Assembly: GCA_033182465.1 (NCBI GenBank)
Contig: CP137322.1
Span: forward strand, 558,001-622,000
DNA: 64,000 bases
Source of the DNA: Sanghuangporus weigelae
Lineage: Eukaryota > Basidiomycota > Agaricomycetes > Hymenochaetales > Hymenochaetaceae
Direction of reading: 5' to 3'
Positions 1-12,415 of this stretch are shown piece by piece. The translations under genes were made by a program, and so were the position numbers. Position 1 is the stretch's first letter. Every line of letters starts with the position of its first letter. The notes below the pieces were generated by a model. It was not told the DNA's origin and searched no databases. It saw only the letters and a list, made by a program, of their open reading frames with translations.

Positions 1-503
1 ACTGAGGCGAGTCTTGATATGGACGCATTTGCTCGCTCCGCCATCTAATTAAGCTAAGATGCGTGAACAATTAGTACCAGAGGTTTACTGTGCAATGCAA
101 ATGCTTACTTTAATCCCCAGACATCCAGTGCTCTATCAATGACTTGTACGGAGAAGAAGCCAGTATCGTCCATATTATGACTTCCCGATCTTTGTGCATC
201 GTCCGCATCTAGTGCGTCGTGCTCGAGTGCGTCAAAGGATCGAGCGATTGCTGCTAGATCTGGAGCGGTAAACTGCAATCAAATCACAAGGTTATTCCAT
301 TTTCTCTTTACTGGATACTATATGAGCTGCATACATAGTTTCCCTCTATTTATTGCAAGCAATTAGACGGATGAAGTGTTGAAAGAGAGTATATACTACT
401 ACGTACGAAGCAGTGAGTTGAGAGCATGCTGAGCGCAAAGCATTGAGCCTTCCTGTTGACGCTCATGGTATATTATCGCAGCGAGAGCTTCTAATCCAGC
501 CAT
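1..503 (-). CDS. Josephin-domain (ataxin-3-like) deubiquitinase, 5' part; runs off the window
   Basis: Cysteine protease of the Josephin family, which cleaves ubiquitin chains. Four exons can be joined on the minus strand: 503-407, a micro-exon 345-335 (11 nt), 272-109 and 53-1. The joined protein starts MAGLEALAAIIYHERQQEG and continues through the catalytic-Cys block SMLCAQHALNSLLQGNY, then FTAPDLAAIARSFDALE, NMDDTGFFSVQVIDRALDVW and GLNLIRWRSEQMRPYQD. These blocks match the N-terminal half of the Josephin fold, including the active-site Cys in MLCAQH. The catalytic His and Asn and any UIM motifs lie beyond position 1. The acceptor at 54-55 was preferred over the one at 45-46 because it restores the family residues NLIR before WRSE. 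The start ATG is 202 bp from the divergent ATG27 start. Family assignment is secure; exon 4 is the least certain join. Confidence 0.85.
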
Positions 504-705
504 TTTGTATGTATGATATAAGTAAGTATGTGATGGAGGTCAAGAGTGAAGGAGGTGACGCGTCAACGCAAGGCGAGCCAAAGCGCGAATCAGAATCAGT
601 CCGCGCCAAAGTCACACGCTCAACAAACAGCGCTCACTTAGCAGTGCTGCTGGTATTTCACTCGCTGAACAACGTTGCACTCGACTTTCATCCCTCTTTT
701 CACTA
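504..705. promoter_or_regulatory. Shared divergent promoter region between the Josephin gene and ATG27
   Basis: A 202-bp gap separates two start codons pointing away from each other. No clear TATA box was found. The bidirectional role is inferred from layout alone. Confidence 0.4.
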
Positions 706-1873
706 ATGCTTGCATCTCGAAGCGCCTCTCGGCGTACTTTCATCTCATCTGTCCTCTTTCTCCTCTCAGGCTATCTCTCCCAACAAACACTACCAGTATC
801 AGCACAGCAAAACCCATTCGACTGCCACGTCTCATTCGACAACGGCACAAATTTCGATCTCGCTTCTCTTAGTGGCGAACATGCTGTCACGAGAACACGA
901 GATACGCCTCCTTCCAAGATGACAGATGAAGTACGGTTTGATTTGTGTAATGATTTGGGCAGGAAAGAAGGTGTTGCCGAGGAGGACCAGGTGCGCTTGC
1001 TTTGCTTTCTTGGAAGATATTTTATGTGAATTGGATTCTAACTTAAAGCTGTTCGTGTTATTGTAGTGTGAACAAGGGACGCGAGTGTGTATGACAATGA
1101 CGAACCAGAAGGGTAGCCAAGACGACAGAGTAATCGCAGTCATCCCTCTCGCGGTATCCTCGTCCCTGCAACCGGAAACTACAATTCTAACATGTAAGTA
1201 TATCTTTTCTCTTAATTATTCTCATGCTCAATCAATCTATTCATCGCACCCCCCCAGCACCCAATAAAGGTCTCAACCTCATCTTCCATGGCTCGGGATA
1301 CCCCAAAACAAACCCCATCTCGCAATTCTTCAACCTTACGATATACTGCGACACCCAGCTCCAAGACCCGACTTTCGTTCAATATAACGGCGAACAACTG
1401 AAGGTTGAATGGAGAGCACCTGCAGGGTGTGAAGTCCAGGGTGACAATGACAATGGTGATGGCGATAAGGAGGGAGAGAGTGGGGGAGGAGGGAAGAAGG
1501 ACGAGGAAGTAGGAAGCGGGGTTGGGTGGTTCTTCTTATTGTACGTTTCTTTCTGACTTCCTATCGAACTGACAAGAAACATTTTGTCTAACCAATGCAT
1601 TGTTTTATTTCGTAGACTACTACTCGCGTTCGTAGCGTACTTCATACTCGGGGCGTACTACAACTACAGCACGTATGGCGCTACAGGGTCAGACCTCATC
1701 CCGTACGTTATTTCCTCTGTACGACTTCGCTCTAATCCGATTAAAATTAATGTTTCTTCTTTCGCAGACATCGCGACTTCTGGCGAGAAGTACCGCACGT
1801 CCTTCGAGACATTGCTTCCCATCTCTGCTCTGCATTGCGTCCTTCACCGCGGAATGGATACATCGCAGTGTGA
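706..1873 (+). CDS. ATG27: Autophagy-related protein 27 (Atg27), type I membrane protein
   Basis: Atg27 is a Golgi/endosome/vacuole membrane protein that helps deliver Atg9 vesicles for autophagy. Five exons were joined: 706-990, 1067-1193, 1258-1540, 1616-1702, 1768-1873, with phases agreeing at every join. The product has a signal peptide (FISSVLFLLSGYLSQ, then an alanine-type cleavage region), a Cys-containing lumenal domain (paired Cys in FDCHVSF, DLCNDLG, CEQGTRVC, YCDTQL, GCEVQG), an acidic/glycine-rich spacer, one membrane span (GWFFLLLLLAFVAYFILGAYY) and the characteristic tail YNYSTYGATGSDLIPHRDFW. The YSTYG-to-PHRDFW tail is the most diagnostic segment and is known in the family for sorting. 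The start is the first ATG upstream of the signal peptide. Nothing looks broken. Confidence 0.9.
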
Positions 1874-2781
1874 TTTTTGTCTTTGATCGTACTCTAGAGT
1901 TGCTTTTTATCATTTCCTTTCTCTGACCCTGCATCTCCTGATCTATGATTTCTTTTCGCATGCTCATCGCACGGCTTAGATAGGTCTTTCTGACAATTTA
2001 TTTACCTTTCCTCTGTCCTTCGCTTGCATCTATCCGCTCTCCCTGTTCTGTTCTGTTCCTTTATTTTTTCTTTTGATTGTACTTTCTCTTCGCCCCTCAT
2101 TCTAATACAACTGCACGTCTGTACTCTACGCACCTATGAGCACATACATAATTCACTCCATAGCGCCGAGGGTGGTAATCACGGAGATAATTGCAGACGC
2201 AGAACGGCGAAGAAAGCCTTCAGGTCTATAGTGTCGTTATCATTCAAGATACACTAAGTGAGCTACAATTACAAACACTCCCGTATTAGCGACACCGAAT
2301 ACCGATGCTTGGGGGAGATTGGCCTAATGAAGTCTGGATGCGCTTCTTGGACGCTGGGTTCGGGCTTCTTCAGCTCCTTTGTAGCAGCTGAATATCCAGC
2401 ATCGATCGCGTCACTACAATCTCCAAGTCAACATTCTGCGTTCCATAGTTTCATTACCAGTAGCATGTTGAGACAAATTTGGACTCTTCCGCACGGTCTC
2501 TGGAGAAAGATAGACATTGAATCCAATTCATTTGATAAGGTTGCGAGTTGGAGATGCTTTGATATCCACAAGTCTTATTTCTAATCTGATGATTGAAACG
2601 GAAGAGGGTTTGGGATGTCTAGCCGGAAATCTGCAATTTAAGGAGACTATTCATGGTGGATGGACTCGGAGACAAAGCGACGATCCTCGTCGATCCTGAG
2701 GATCATCTCCTCATCGAAGCACGTGCAGTTCTTGCCGAAAACTTTGGACTTTCCAATTACCAATTACATTGTTGACCGGTC
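1874..2781. other. Intergenic region, no supported gene
   Basis: About 900 bp. Short open frames exist (for example around 2258-2584) but have no recognisable domain and no splice partners. The stretch just after ATG27 is T-rich and probably holds its 3' end. Confidence 0.5.
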
Positions 2782-5700
2782 ATGGCCATACCAAACCGAA
2801 AATACTCCTCGGACGATTCTGACTACGAAGCTTCCGCAGGCTCAAGCCATTGCGTGCCTTCTGACGACGAAGTGGACATCACATCTGCTTTGACTGGAAA
2901 TAAGAAGCCAAAAACTTCAAACAAGAACTACGATGCTGGACTTGAGGTCGACAATGACGATGACTTCGAAGAACTGGAGGCTCTCATCAAAGAATCTGTT
3001 GCGAAGAGAGATAAGAAGGAAGGGACGAAGCTGTTGAAGCAGACAAAGGGGAAGGCGAAATTTATGAAAGGAGAAGTTGGAGGAGGTAGTTTTCAGAGCA
3101 TGGGTGCGTTTTCAAGAACCCTCCTGTTTTCTAGAGATTGATTCAACGTTACACAGGTTTGCATCCGTCGCTTTTGAGATCATTGACTTTGCGAGGATAT
3201 AAAGTCCCGACACCAATTCAACGGCTCAGCATCCCAACTCTTCTAGCCAACCCTCCTCGAGACCTTGTCGGAATGGCGCGCACAGGTTCCGGAAAGACAC
3301 TGGCATACATGATTCCACTTGTGCAGCGCCTCGGTGGGCGCCATGCATCGACCTTTGGAACACGTGCACTCATCCTTGTTCCTGCTCGTGAACTGGCTTT
3401 ACAAGTTCTGAAAGTTGGGAAAGAACTGGCGCGGGGATGGAATGCTTCCGAGGGCGCAGCTCATGTAGGTGACAATGACGATGGGACGGATGCGAACGTG
3501 GGCGCCAGCACAAATGCAAATGGACAAGCTTTGAGATGGGGCATTGTCGTTGGCGGTGAAAGTTTGGATGAACAATTTGAGATGATCACAAGCAATCCAG
3601 ACGTGTTAGTATCGTTCTTTTTATTGCTTTACGCTTATCTAACTAGTAATCAGAGTAATCGCAACGCCAGGACGACTTCTTCATCTTGCCGTCGAGATGA
3701 ACTTGGACCTACGCTCGGTCCAGTACGTTGTCTTTGACGAGGCAGACCGACTATTCGAAATGGGTTTCTCAACCGCCTTGACCGAAGTTCTCCATCGACT
3801 TCCGTCAACTAGGCAAACACTGTTATTCTCAGCGACTCTACCCAAGTCCTTGGTTGAGTTCGCCAAGGCGGGCTTACAAGATCCGAAGCTTGTACGACTG
3901 GATGCGGAGAGCAAGATCAGTAGCGACCTGCGCATAGCGTTCTTTTCTGTCAAACAGGCGGAGAAAGAAGCCTGTCTCCTCGTTTTACTGCGTGATATCA
4001 TCCGCGTTCCGTTCGGCTCACCTGAGGAGACAGACAATGGCAAGGAGAGCGAGAGGAACTCAAAATCCAAGGAGAAGGGTAAGGGTAAAGACGCGCACCA
4101 CGCCGCAGCACACCAAACACTCATCTTCACCGCGACGAAGCATCACGTCGAGTACATCAGCACGCTCCTCACGACCGCGGGATACTCCGTCTCTTTCATC
4201 TACGGACAACTCGACCAAGCAGCGCGTACAGAACAGATGGAGAAATTCCGAAAAGGGCGAACGAACGTCCTTGTTGTTACAGACGTTGCTGCGAGGGGTA
4301 TCGATATACCTGTTCTCGCGCATGTGGTGAACTTTGACTTCCCCGCTGGGGCGAGAGTGTTTGTGCATCGTGTTGGACGGACTGCACGCGCGGGCCGGAC
4401 GGGATGGGCGTGGTCGTTCGTCAGCACGACTGAATTACCGCATTTACTTGATCTGCAGCTCTTCCTTGGTCGGCCATTACGCAGTACAGTTGATGGTTCT
4501 TTAGGAGAGAGCGCGTACATCGACTCGCTCGTACTCGGTGCGTTCCCCCGCTCTACAATCGACGACGAGACGGAGTACATACGCAGCCTAGACGGGGAGA
4601 ACCGGTCTTTGCCTTCACTTCGCGACGTGATGCGGAAGGGACATGGAATGTACGAGCGTAGTCAGGCCAAAGCGAGTCAAGCAAGCTACAAACGTGCGAA
4701 AGAGATGATGCGTTCGGGTCAATGGGGTTTCTCGAATACTACCGGAGAGACAAGCGTCCATCCTGTACTTGGACTTATGCAGGGCACATCGGACGATAAG
4801 GACAAGGAAAAAGAGGAAGAAGCTCGCAGAGCACTTCTGAAAGCAGTCAATGCCTTCTCACCCGCTGAGACGGTGTTTGAGATTGGGAACAGAGGTAAAG
4901 CGACCGGCGCCGCTCTGATGAAGGACCGCAGGAAGGCGTTGGTGAAGGCCAGGGAAAGAGCTGTTCATGCGACCAGTATCGTCCAGGAGGAGATCGAAGA
5001 AGCTCAAAAGTCAAAGCCTGCGGAAGATATCGAAATGGCGGATGAAGATGAAATCGAGGTAAGTCTAGACTTCATTCTAGCGTGTTCGCAGTATGATTTG
5101 AATCTTTGATATCAGGCTGCTTTCGCTTCGGGTCCAAAACATGGCAAGCATCGGGATGAAGAATTTTTCATGCCTTATATCCAGAAGGATGCCATAACCG
5201 AGAAAGGGTATGTTCGGAGCATATTTACTTTCAATTTTCCGATTCGACTAATGCGTGTCTCTCACATTAATCCAGCTACTCACTCAAAGACGGCACGACA
5301 TTCACCGAACAAGCTACATCTCTCACACTCGACTTAACCAATGACGAAGGCCTCTCCTCCCAAACGCGGCGCAACTCACAACTCAAATGGGACCGCAAAC
5401 GTAAGAAATTCGTGAAGGGGAATGGGGAGGGAGCGGATAACGTGAAGATCGTGAAAACGGAGAGCGGGACGCGGTTGCCTGTAACGTACAGGAGCGGGAG
5501 GTTTGAGGAGTGGAAGAAGAAGATGCGGGTGAGCGTTCCGAGAGTTGGGGAGAGGGAGTTGGAAGGGAAGAGTGGCTATGTGAAGGCGCTCGGCGGGAGG
5601 AAATATAAGCATAACAAGGTCATCCCGGCGAAGCCCCTGGACAAGCTTAGCAAGAACTATGAGCGTAAAGTCCGGCAGTCATCCAAAAAGACCCAGGATC

Positions 5701-5939
5701 GCGGTGGTGGAGACGGAGGAGACGAGGGAGGTCCACCGCGCAACAATGTCAGCTCTGCCAAGTCGAAAGACAAGAATGGGAAGGGCGCAAAGAGTCGGTA
5801 CGGTGGTAAGCCTATCGGTCGCGTCAAGTCCGAGCTCAAATCAGCGGAGCAAATCCGTAAGGCAAGGGAGGTTGCGGAGCGAAAGAGGGTGAAGAACGCG
5901 AGGCCGTCGAGGAGGGGCAAAGCGAAGGGGAAGCGATAG
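2782..5939 (+). CDS. DBP10: ATP-dependent DEAD-box RNA helicase Dbp10 (DDX54 type), 60S ribosome biogenesis
   Basis: Nucleolar RNA helicase for large-subunit rRNA maturation. Five exons: 2782-3103, 3157-3604, 3654-5058, 5116-5207, 5276-5939, giving about 976 aa, close to yeast Dbp10 length. Order of motifs: acidic N-terminus; Q motif region GYKVPTPIQRLSIP; Walker A MARTGSGKT; motif Ia PARELALQ; VIATPGRL; DEAD box VFDEADRLFEMGF; motif III LFSATLP; helicase C with VVTDVAARGIDIP and HRVGRTARAGRTG. The C-terminal DBP10CT region includes TRLPVTYRSGRFEEWKKK, and a Lys/Arg-rich tail follows that would suit nucleolar RNA binding. The second intron interrupts the codons just before VIATPGR. A spacer insert rich in Asp/Asn/Gly lies between motifs Ia and GG, about 30 residues long. 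All catalytic motifs are intact. Confidence 0.93.
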
Positions 5940-6898
5940 CGTTAAATACTTACACGCAGTACCTCTTGAAGTTGGCGTTTCATTTACATACGTTTAGTTA
6001 TTGATATGCTACACCAATGTCCTGCTAAGGTGCATAGTAGCGGTGGCACTAGGAAACAACTCATGTAACATCTTCTATCGACCATCATCATACGCCTGAC
6101 CTCGTGATACTTGAAGCGGGTACTTTGACTTTATGAAGGGGTAGACGAGACTTTCTTATTGGCCCATCGTGATCAGTAACCAATTCACCTTTGAAGGCAA
6201 AAAAAAAACTTTGAAGAAATGAGAGCAGCACGTGCCTGAACGAAGAAGGTATCGGGATCGACGAGGATCGTCGCTTCGTTCTGTAGAGTTCCAATTTATG
6301 ATAATTCGAGGATTTATACCCCGCCTGCGGAGGAGACGTCATCTATGCAGTGACGATCGATGACTGACGATTTTGTTCACTTGCGAATTGGTGCGACAAA
6401 GCACCGGTCCCTTCAGATCTTGTACTACATAGTAGTTTCGAGATCGAATCTTTTCTGCCTTTGGCTCAGTGATAATATCGGAATCGATTGCAATCCCGCC
6501 TTGTCGGGATGACCAGGTATTTGCCTATGAAGATTGTTGCGTATGAACAAAGCTTGCAGCATGAAACTAACTGATTCGTAAGTTTGAGCGTATGCATGTA
6601 TGTGGCTTTTATAACTTCAAAACGAACCCGGGAAGGGTAAGTATGGTAGCTCTTCGTAGACTGTTTCTCTTTTGTTGCCATCGCTGGGAAGAAGCTCTGA
6701 GAAAGCGAAGACATCTATGAGGTATTAGAGGTATGCGCGCCTCAGGAAAGATGGCAGGATTTAATATTAATAACAAAATCGTGAATTACGTATGTATAAG
6801 AATTGTGTACAAGTGCATTTCCGCCCTCCAAAGCAAAATGATATTCCCCATCATGCTCTGATCTGCCATCTTCCATCAAAAATCAGTCAGTATCCACT
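5940..6898. other. Convergent intergenic region, no gene seen
   Basis: Lies between the 3' ends of DBP10 and the NIPA gene. Short open frames only, none with a domain or splice partner. An A-run is at about 6201-6210. No tRNA or repeat was recognised. Confidence 0.5.
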
Positions 6899-8652
6899 TC
6901 ACCACTCATCATGATCGTGGTCATGCTCGTGATCCCCGGATTCGCGACGCATAAGACCTCGACCCTCCTCTCCAGGTGTACTCCCAGCTAAGCCCCTCCT
7001 GGCAGGTGTTTCGTCGTCTTTGACAGGATGCGCGGTAGGGGATCCGTCATGCACCGTTGCATCGTCATCTTCCTCGTCGCTGGCGGCTCCGATGTCCCAC
7101 ACCACCGGTTCGTCCGTATCACGATCTTCGCTCCGTCGCAGAGCCTCTCCTTCTGGTGACGACGATCCCTCCGCAGATATAGCACCCGCACCACCTTTCT
7201 TTCCTTTTTTGCGTGCAGCCGGGATTGACGACGCTAGCGGTACGTGTCCCGCTCCGCGGACATTCGGCTTCGAAGTCGGTTCGGGCTTCTTGTGCGTCAG
7301 GAGCACGACGCCGGAGACTAGGACGAGGACGGAGAAGAAGATCAGGAAGAGCGTCCAAGTATGATACCTCTCGATCTCATTATTGAATATCATCGCATCC
7401 AGCGCGCCCGTGCCGGTGTACACGCCGTAAAAGACCGGCACGACGAGCGTGCTGTCGTACACGCGCAGCCCGCGATTGAGGCAGATGATCTGCAGCACGG
7501 CGGTGAGCGCGAGGAGGAGGAAGGTGAGTATGGAGACGAAGGCCGCGAATTGGGAGGCGGAGTGCGGTTGTTCGAGGGCGTAGGCGATGAATTGGACGGA
7601 GGTGCGCGCGAAGACGAGGCACCCGCCCGCGAGACCGCCTCCGCAACATGCCCAGGCGATACCGAGCGTCCAGGCAATCGTCTTGTCATCCTTTGCTGCT
7701 GTCCAGGTTTCAAGACGCTCTGCTAGCCAGCCCATGGCACCCTGCCATAGCAGTGCGAGACGCTTCCTGTCATACCACGGTGTGCGGGCTCGAGATGTAT
7801 CGCTCTCTGCTTGACGGTGGAACGCTTGTGATTGTGCTGCGAAGGGCACGGCGCTGATATCCCCTCGCGCGACAAGCACGCGTTCTAGTTGCGCAGCGAA
7901 GATGTATACGAATGTCAATGTAATCGTCATAGCGATGAAGAACAATATCCAGTTAGCACGCCCCCAGAGTGATTTTAGCAGCTCTAGATCCATCCCGTTC
8001 TCGAGACCGGAATTGATTGAGCCGAAAGCAACAATCCCGACGACGCCGAGAATGACGACGATTGTGCCCTATATTAGTTCAGTTGCAAAGTAACAAGAAG
8101 CAAAGTGCATGTCAGTGAGTATGAGACGATTGACAGGACAGAAAAGAGAGATAGACTCACGTAGATGTCTGTATTCGTCACAGGTGTACCCACCAATAGT
8201 GATGCGAAGAGGAAATTAAAGATGAGGGATGTTGCGCCGAGAGGTGCGACGTATTCGGCGCGTAAATATCGCAGTGCAAGCGTGCTGCCTATTAATTGAG
8301 ATAGTCTAGAGGAGAATGACTCAATATCTCCAGAGTTATGAACGGGTTAAATAAATGTACATGTAAAGTATCATTCCTAAGAGCCATAGAGGTCTTAGCC
8401 AATCTTTCCGTCGTGATGCTTTGGGTATTGCGCTTGTGCGTACCTATGTCAGAGTCACATCTGCTCAGAGATATTGGCACAGACTAATAAAAACCAAAGA
8501 CTAACATGATCTAACTTCGTCAAATTTAAGCCTCCAGCATTGAGGATGGAGGCAAGGAGGACGATGGAGACACCGATGATGAGTGCAACAGCTGGACTCC
8601 CACCCGGAGTTCCTGGAATGTCATGGACATCGTCCTCTTCTATCGTTGGCAT
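6899..8652 (-). CDS. NIPA-type (DUF803) magnesium transporter
   Basis: Polytopic membrane protein of the NIPA/DUF803 family in the drug/metabolite transporter superfamily, known for Mg2+ transport. Four exons on the minus strand: 8652-8506, 8443-8361, 8305-8161, 8068-6899, giving about 514 aa. Family blocks in order: GVSIVLLASILNAGGLNLTK (helix 1), RRKDWLRPLWLLGMILYILS, then QLIGSTLALRYLRAEYVAPL, LVGTPVTNTDIYGTIVVILG, and later helices ending in VVPVFYGVYTGTGALDAMIF and WTLFLIFFSVLVLVSGVVLL. A loop between helices carries about 60 extra polar residues. The C-terminal tail is long, acidic and ends His/Asp-rich (HEHDHDHDEW), which could bind divalent metal, though that is inference. Two in-frame ATGs are possible; 8652 (MPTIEEDD) was chosen, while 8697 would add 15 residues. 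Confidence 0.85.
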
Positions 8653-9201
8653 AGTTTGATTTCCATCCCTAGCTATAAGAAATGATGAGGGAGGCATGTT
8701 GTGGAGTGAGGACAAGCCAAGACCAGTGCACGTGCGCGCATAGCCGACGCAGGATTGGCGCACACCACGTGATGCAACCTTCGTCATGTAGATTACGTCT
8801 GCGATATCCAGCCCAGCATTAATCTTCACTGTCTTTTTTCCCTACTATTTCATTTCTTATCTGACTATACAGTCAAGAGGAAACTTCTCTTTCCAGAGCC
8901 TGCACCTCTTTTTCACTTTTTAATTTCATGTTTTCTTCAAATTGATATACACAAATAACAATCAACATGATGGTTCGGATGAGCACTCCAATCAATGACA
9001 CGTCGTTCCGAGTCAATATTAATCCCCTAGCTTATTGCACAGATTTGACAAAAAAGTCTGAAAAGATTGAATAAAAATATATTTGGTTCTCGGGCCTTTA
9101 ACGCTCAGATAGTCTGATTGGGCTCATGTGACCATGCCCTTGCTGATTGCCGGCACCTGCAGCTAGTATGCCACCTTGACCTCGATCTACCAGCAGACGG
9201 C
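8653..9201. promoter_or_regulatory. Divergent upstream region of the NIPA and DUF1771/Smr-like genes
   Basis: About 550 bp between two divergent starts, AT-rich at 8860-9100. No specific operator or TATA element could be pinned down. Confidence 0.35.
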
Positions 9202-12200
9202 ATGTCTATGCCTCAGGTTTTCTCCATCGGCATCGGTGTCGTCCTTAGAGGCATCATCAACTCCGTTGGTGCACGGAATGACAAGCTAGCCGGCGCGCTC
9301 TCGGGTATTTGGGACGGGATCGTCGCGTACGCGGCATGGCGCACAGACCGCTTGCTAGAACCGACTGTCCTCATCGAAATCATAGTTGGTGTTTGCTTCG
9401 ACGCGCTCTATCATGGAACCCCGGCACGACTCATTTCGCTTGCGCTTGGTACAGTGCTGGGAGTGCTCGTTTCAGACACAGCGGGGTTGCACACACTTTG
9501 GGATGATTTGGGCGAGAACGTGCAGGAGAAGCTCAAGGATCTGGATTTCAGGGATGATCTCGACTCTCCCGATGTGCTCAGTGAGTTCTCTGAGGACGTG
9601 ACAGTCGTTTATGAGGAACGTGCTACTGCACTGAGCCCTCGCACTCGGAAGATGACCACAACAGAATGGATCGCAGCTCAGCGCAAAGCGCGAGAACATC
9701 GTTCCTCCAAATCGGCAACAACTTCCCGGCGTGCGTCTGCGTCTATGAATATCAGCACCGATTTGGATAGGAGTATCTTACTATCGGGCTTTGATACCCA
9801 GACACAGGTGACAACAAGGACGACTCAGACACAGAGTAGTAGAGCGAGACGTGATAGGGAGCTGTTGGAAAGCATGACGCCCCTCCCTCCGCCTTCAGCC
9901 CCTTCTGTGGCAAGGAATACGGATTTTGATATTAATATTGATGTCTTTTCTCCATCAATCGCAACGCGAATATCTTCGCCCACTATCAAGACGGAGATTA
10001 TTGAGGAGCCCTCTGTTCGTGGAACGCACGAGGGTGCAGCTATAAACATTACAAAGGACGCCTCGAAGATCTTTAGTCCTCCGAAATCTCGTACTTCAAG
10101 ATCTCATCGTTCTTCTCGGAGAGAGTCGCTTCCGGCAAGTGTCAAACCAGAATCGACACATCCTGCAGTAGCCCAATCGTTATCTTCGTCTTCGTCGGAG
10201 ACCAAACGTGCAGGACCGACGGGGCTTAATCCACACAACGCCTTCTCTGAGCAGTCGGGACATTCAACCAATCAACATCTTCGTTCGCAGACTCCCAGAT
10301 CCAGACATACACATACAGGAACTGAGCGTACTTCATTTTCTCCCTTCATTCCACCTCGCCCAGCAGACAGTACAAGAGAGCCCACCATTATCTCTGCTCA
10401 TGAGTCTCACAGTGCGCATGTTCTTCCAGAGGATCCCGATCTAGATCATGTCGCAGCGGAGGTGCTGTCTTCCTGGGATGATGGTCTTTATGCGAGATCG
10501 GTACGATCAAAATCTCGGGCGTCGACGCGCCACTCGGAGCGCTTTGTTGAGGAACCATCTGTTCAAGGAACCCAGAGCCGTCATACAACGATACGGTCGG
10601 AAGGCTCGGTACGTCCTGAGAGCAGAGTTGGTGAGGGAACTCAGGGATATGTAGAAAGCAAGGCTAGCCAGAGATACAGCGAAAGACCTGCATCTCGTTC
10701 CCCAGGTCCTGAGGTTATCATCGACTACTCGGGAGAGACAACGCGCATTTACATTCCTCCACCTGCTGAGACAGGTATTAACGTTCGGATTGTACCTCGG
10801 GCAGAAGATACGCAGGCTGATCAGGGCTTATCCGAGGTCGATAACAGTAGGTCGAGCATCGGTCACGACCATAATCATCTGGACGCGAATTATCATTATT
10901 CTGGACAACCCGAGTCTCTTGTTGAGAGTGCTCTTCGCAGCCAGGATGACATTGTATTCATCCCACAATCAATTGGTTCCTTTCCCGAGTTGGAAACCGT
11001 CCCTCCATTCGAAGAACATAATATTCTCGCCACTGTTGACGAAGACGACAGTCACCATTCACATCATTCTCATGCATCGCGTGCCCCGTCTCACGCATCT
11101 CGTGCTGAACTGAGCAGCGACCCTCAGCCACCGTCGATCTTCAAGCTCAAAAGAGCCTGGAGGAGCTCTGGATCTGCACCACCTGCATCTTCGCCGACAA
11201 CTGACTTCGGAGGGGGAGGTCGCGTTCTTGAACCGGACGACCCGCTTCCGGTCTACGTTACTGAGAATGTTGATGATGCATTCTTGGATCCGGCGCACGT
11301 ATACATTGCGAGGTCTCGATCTCCTTCTCGGTCTCCGTCGAGCGTAGGCAACCGACAGCCAGAACACTCACCACATAGGAGATCCCACTCGCAATCTGCC
11401 GCTTCGAGGCACGCGCATAGTCGCAGTCATAGTCACAGTCGCAGTCATAATCATAATAACACACTGGAGTTAGACATGCAAGGCGAGGCCTCCAGTCACC
11501 TTCGTCCGGAAACGAAGACTCCGTCCGTAGAACGGTTCGGTCCTGCACGGTCCCAAACTCAAAGTCGTGATCGTAACTATTCCCGCTCCCGTAGGCAGAG
11601 CGACGCAAGCCACGACAGACGCCATTCAGGGTCTGTAGTCCCCATCGCACGCTCACAAGACCCGCGACAAAGCGCGACGTTTATCGATTCTCCAACCGTC
11701 GACGGGAGCATTCACCGCCCCAGCCCTAATCGGAGCCCAAACGCGAACTCGAATGCGATTGTGAATAACACGGATTTGGCAACGCGCGCGGTGCAGTGGG
11801 AACAGCAAGCGATTGAGATGGATACGCGATGCGAGGCTTTGAGGGTGCAGATACGTGATGCAGAGAGACATGGGCAGAACAGTCTGGTCTTTACGCTGAG
11901 CTGTGAACTTGAGAATGCCGAGCAGCGAGCGAAAAGATTGAGGAGGAGAGCTGAGAGAGCGCAGTTAGCGGGTACGTAGCACATCATCCATCGTGCTCTA
12001 CTTTCTTTGCATCGTCCGTGTCGTGCTAATCTATTAAATGATGATCCAGCACGAGAGGCAGAACATGACGACCGAATAGACGTACACCGGCTCTCCCCAC
12101 TCGACGCATTCCAAGCAGTCAAGAACGCTCTGTACGCAATCCAACAGGAAGGTCGCTCTAAACTTACCGTCGTCGTCGATCACGGGCGGCGCGCTGCTGA

Positions 12201-12415
12201 AGGCTCCTCTGTCAAGAGGCATTACATTATTGATAAAATAACGAAGTGCGTGTACTTTATCTTTGTCTTTTTTTTCTCCTCGATCTGCTGTTTTGTTTTG
12301 GTGGTCACCCGAGTTGTACTAACGCGATGAATTTTGTAGGAAATATCATTTCGACGTACGGTCGGACGAGATGAATCCGAATATTTTGTATATCTTCTTC
12401 CCTCCGAATCCTTGA
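9202..12415 (+). CDS. Large disordered protein with C-terminal DUF1771/Smr-like module
   Basis: Three exons: 9202-11971, 12050-12245, 12340-12415, about 1013 aa. The first ~100 residues are hydrophobic, with candidate membrane segments (VLIEIIVGVCFDALY, LISLALGTVLGVLV). The next ~750 residues are very rich in Ser, Arg, His and Thr, with SRSRS- and SHSRSHSH-type runs near residues 700-770, and look disordered. The end is structured: a helical Arg/Glu-rich segment (QIRDAERHGQNSLVFTLSCE, then AEQRAKRLRRRAE), resembling DUF1771, leads into IDVHRLSPLDAFQAVKNAL, LTVVVDHGRRAAEGSSVKR and PNILYIFFP, which resemble an Smr domain (DxH plus a GRG-like loop, here HGRR). Smr domains bind or cut nucleic acid in other proteins. 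No ATG occurs in frame between 9118 and 9202, so 9202 is the start. The Smr call is moderate; the role of the N-terminus is unknown. Confidence 0.65.

Noticed and set aside
443-706. 87-codon plus-strand frame upstream of ATG27
   Set aside because: It lies over the antisense of Josephin exon 1 and the shared promoter, begins with TTG and has no domain.
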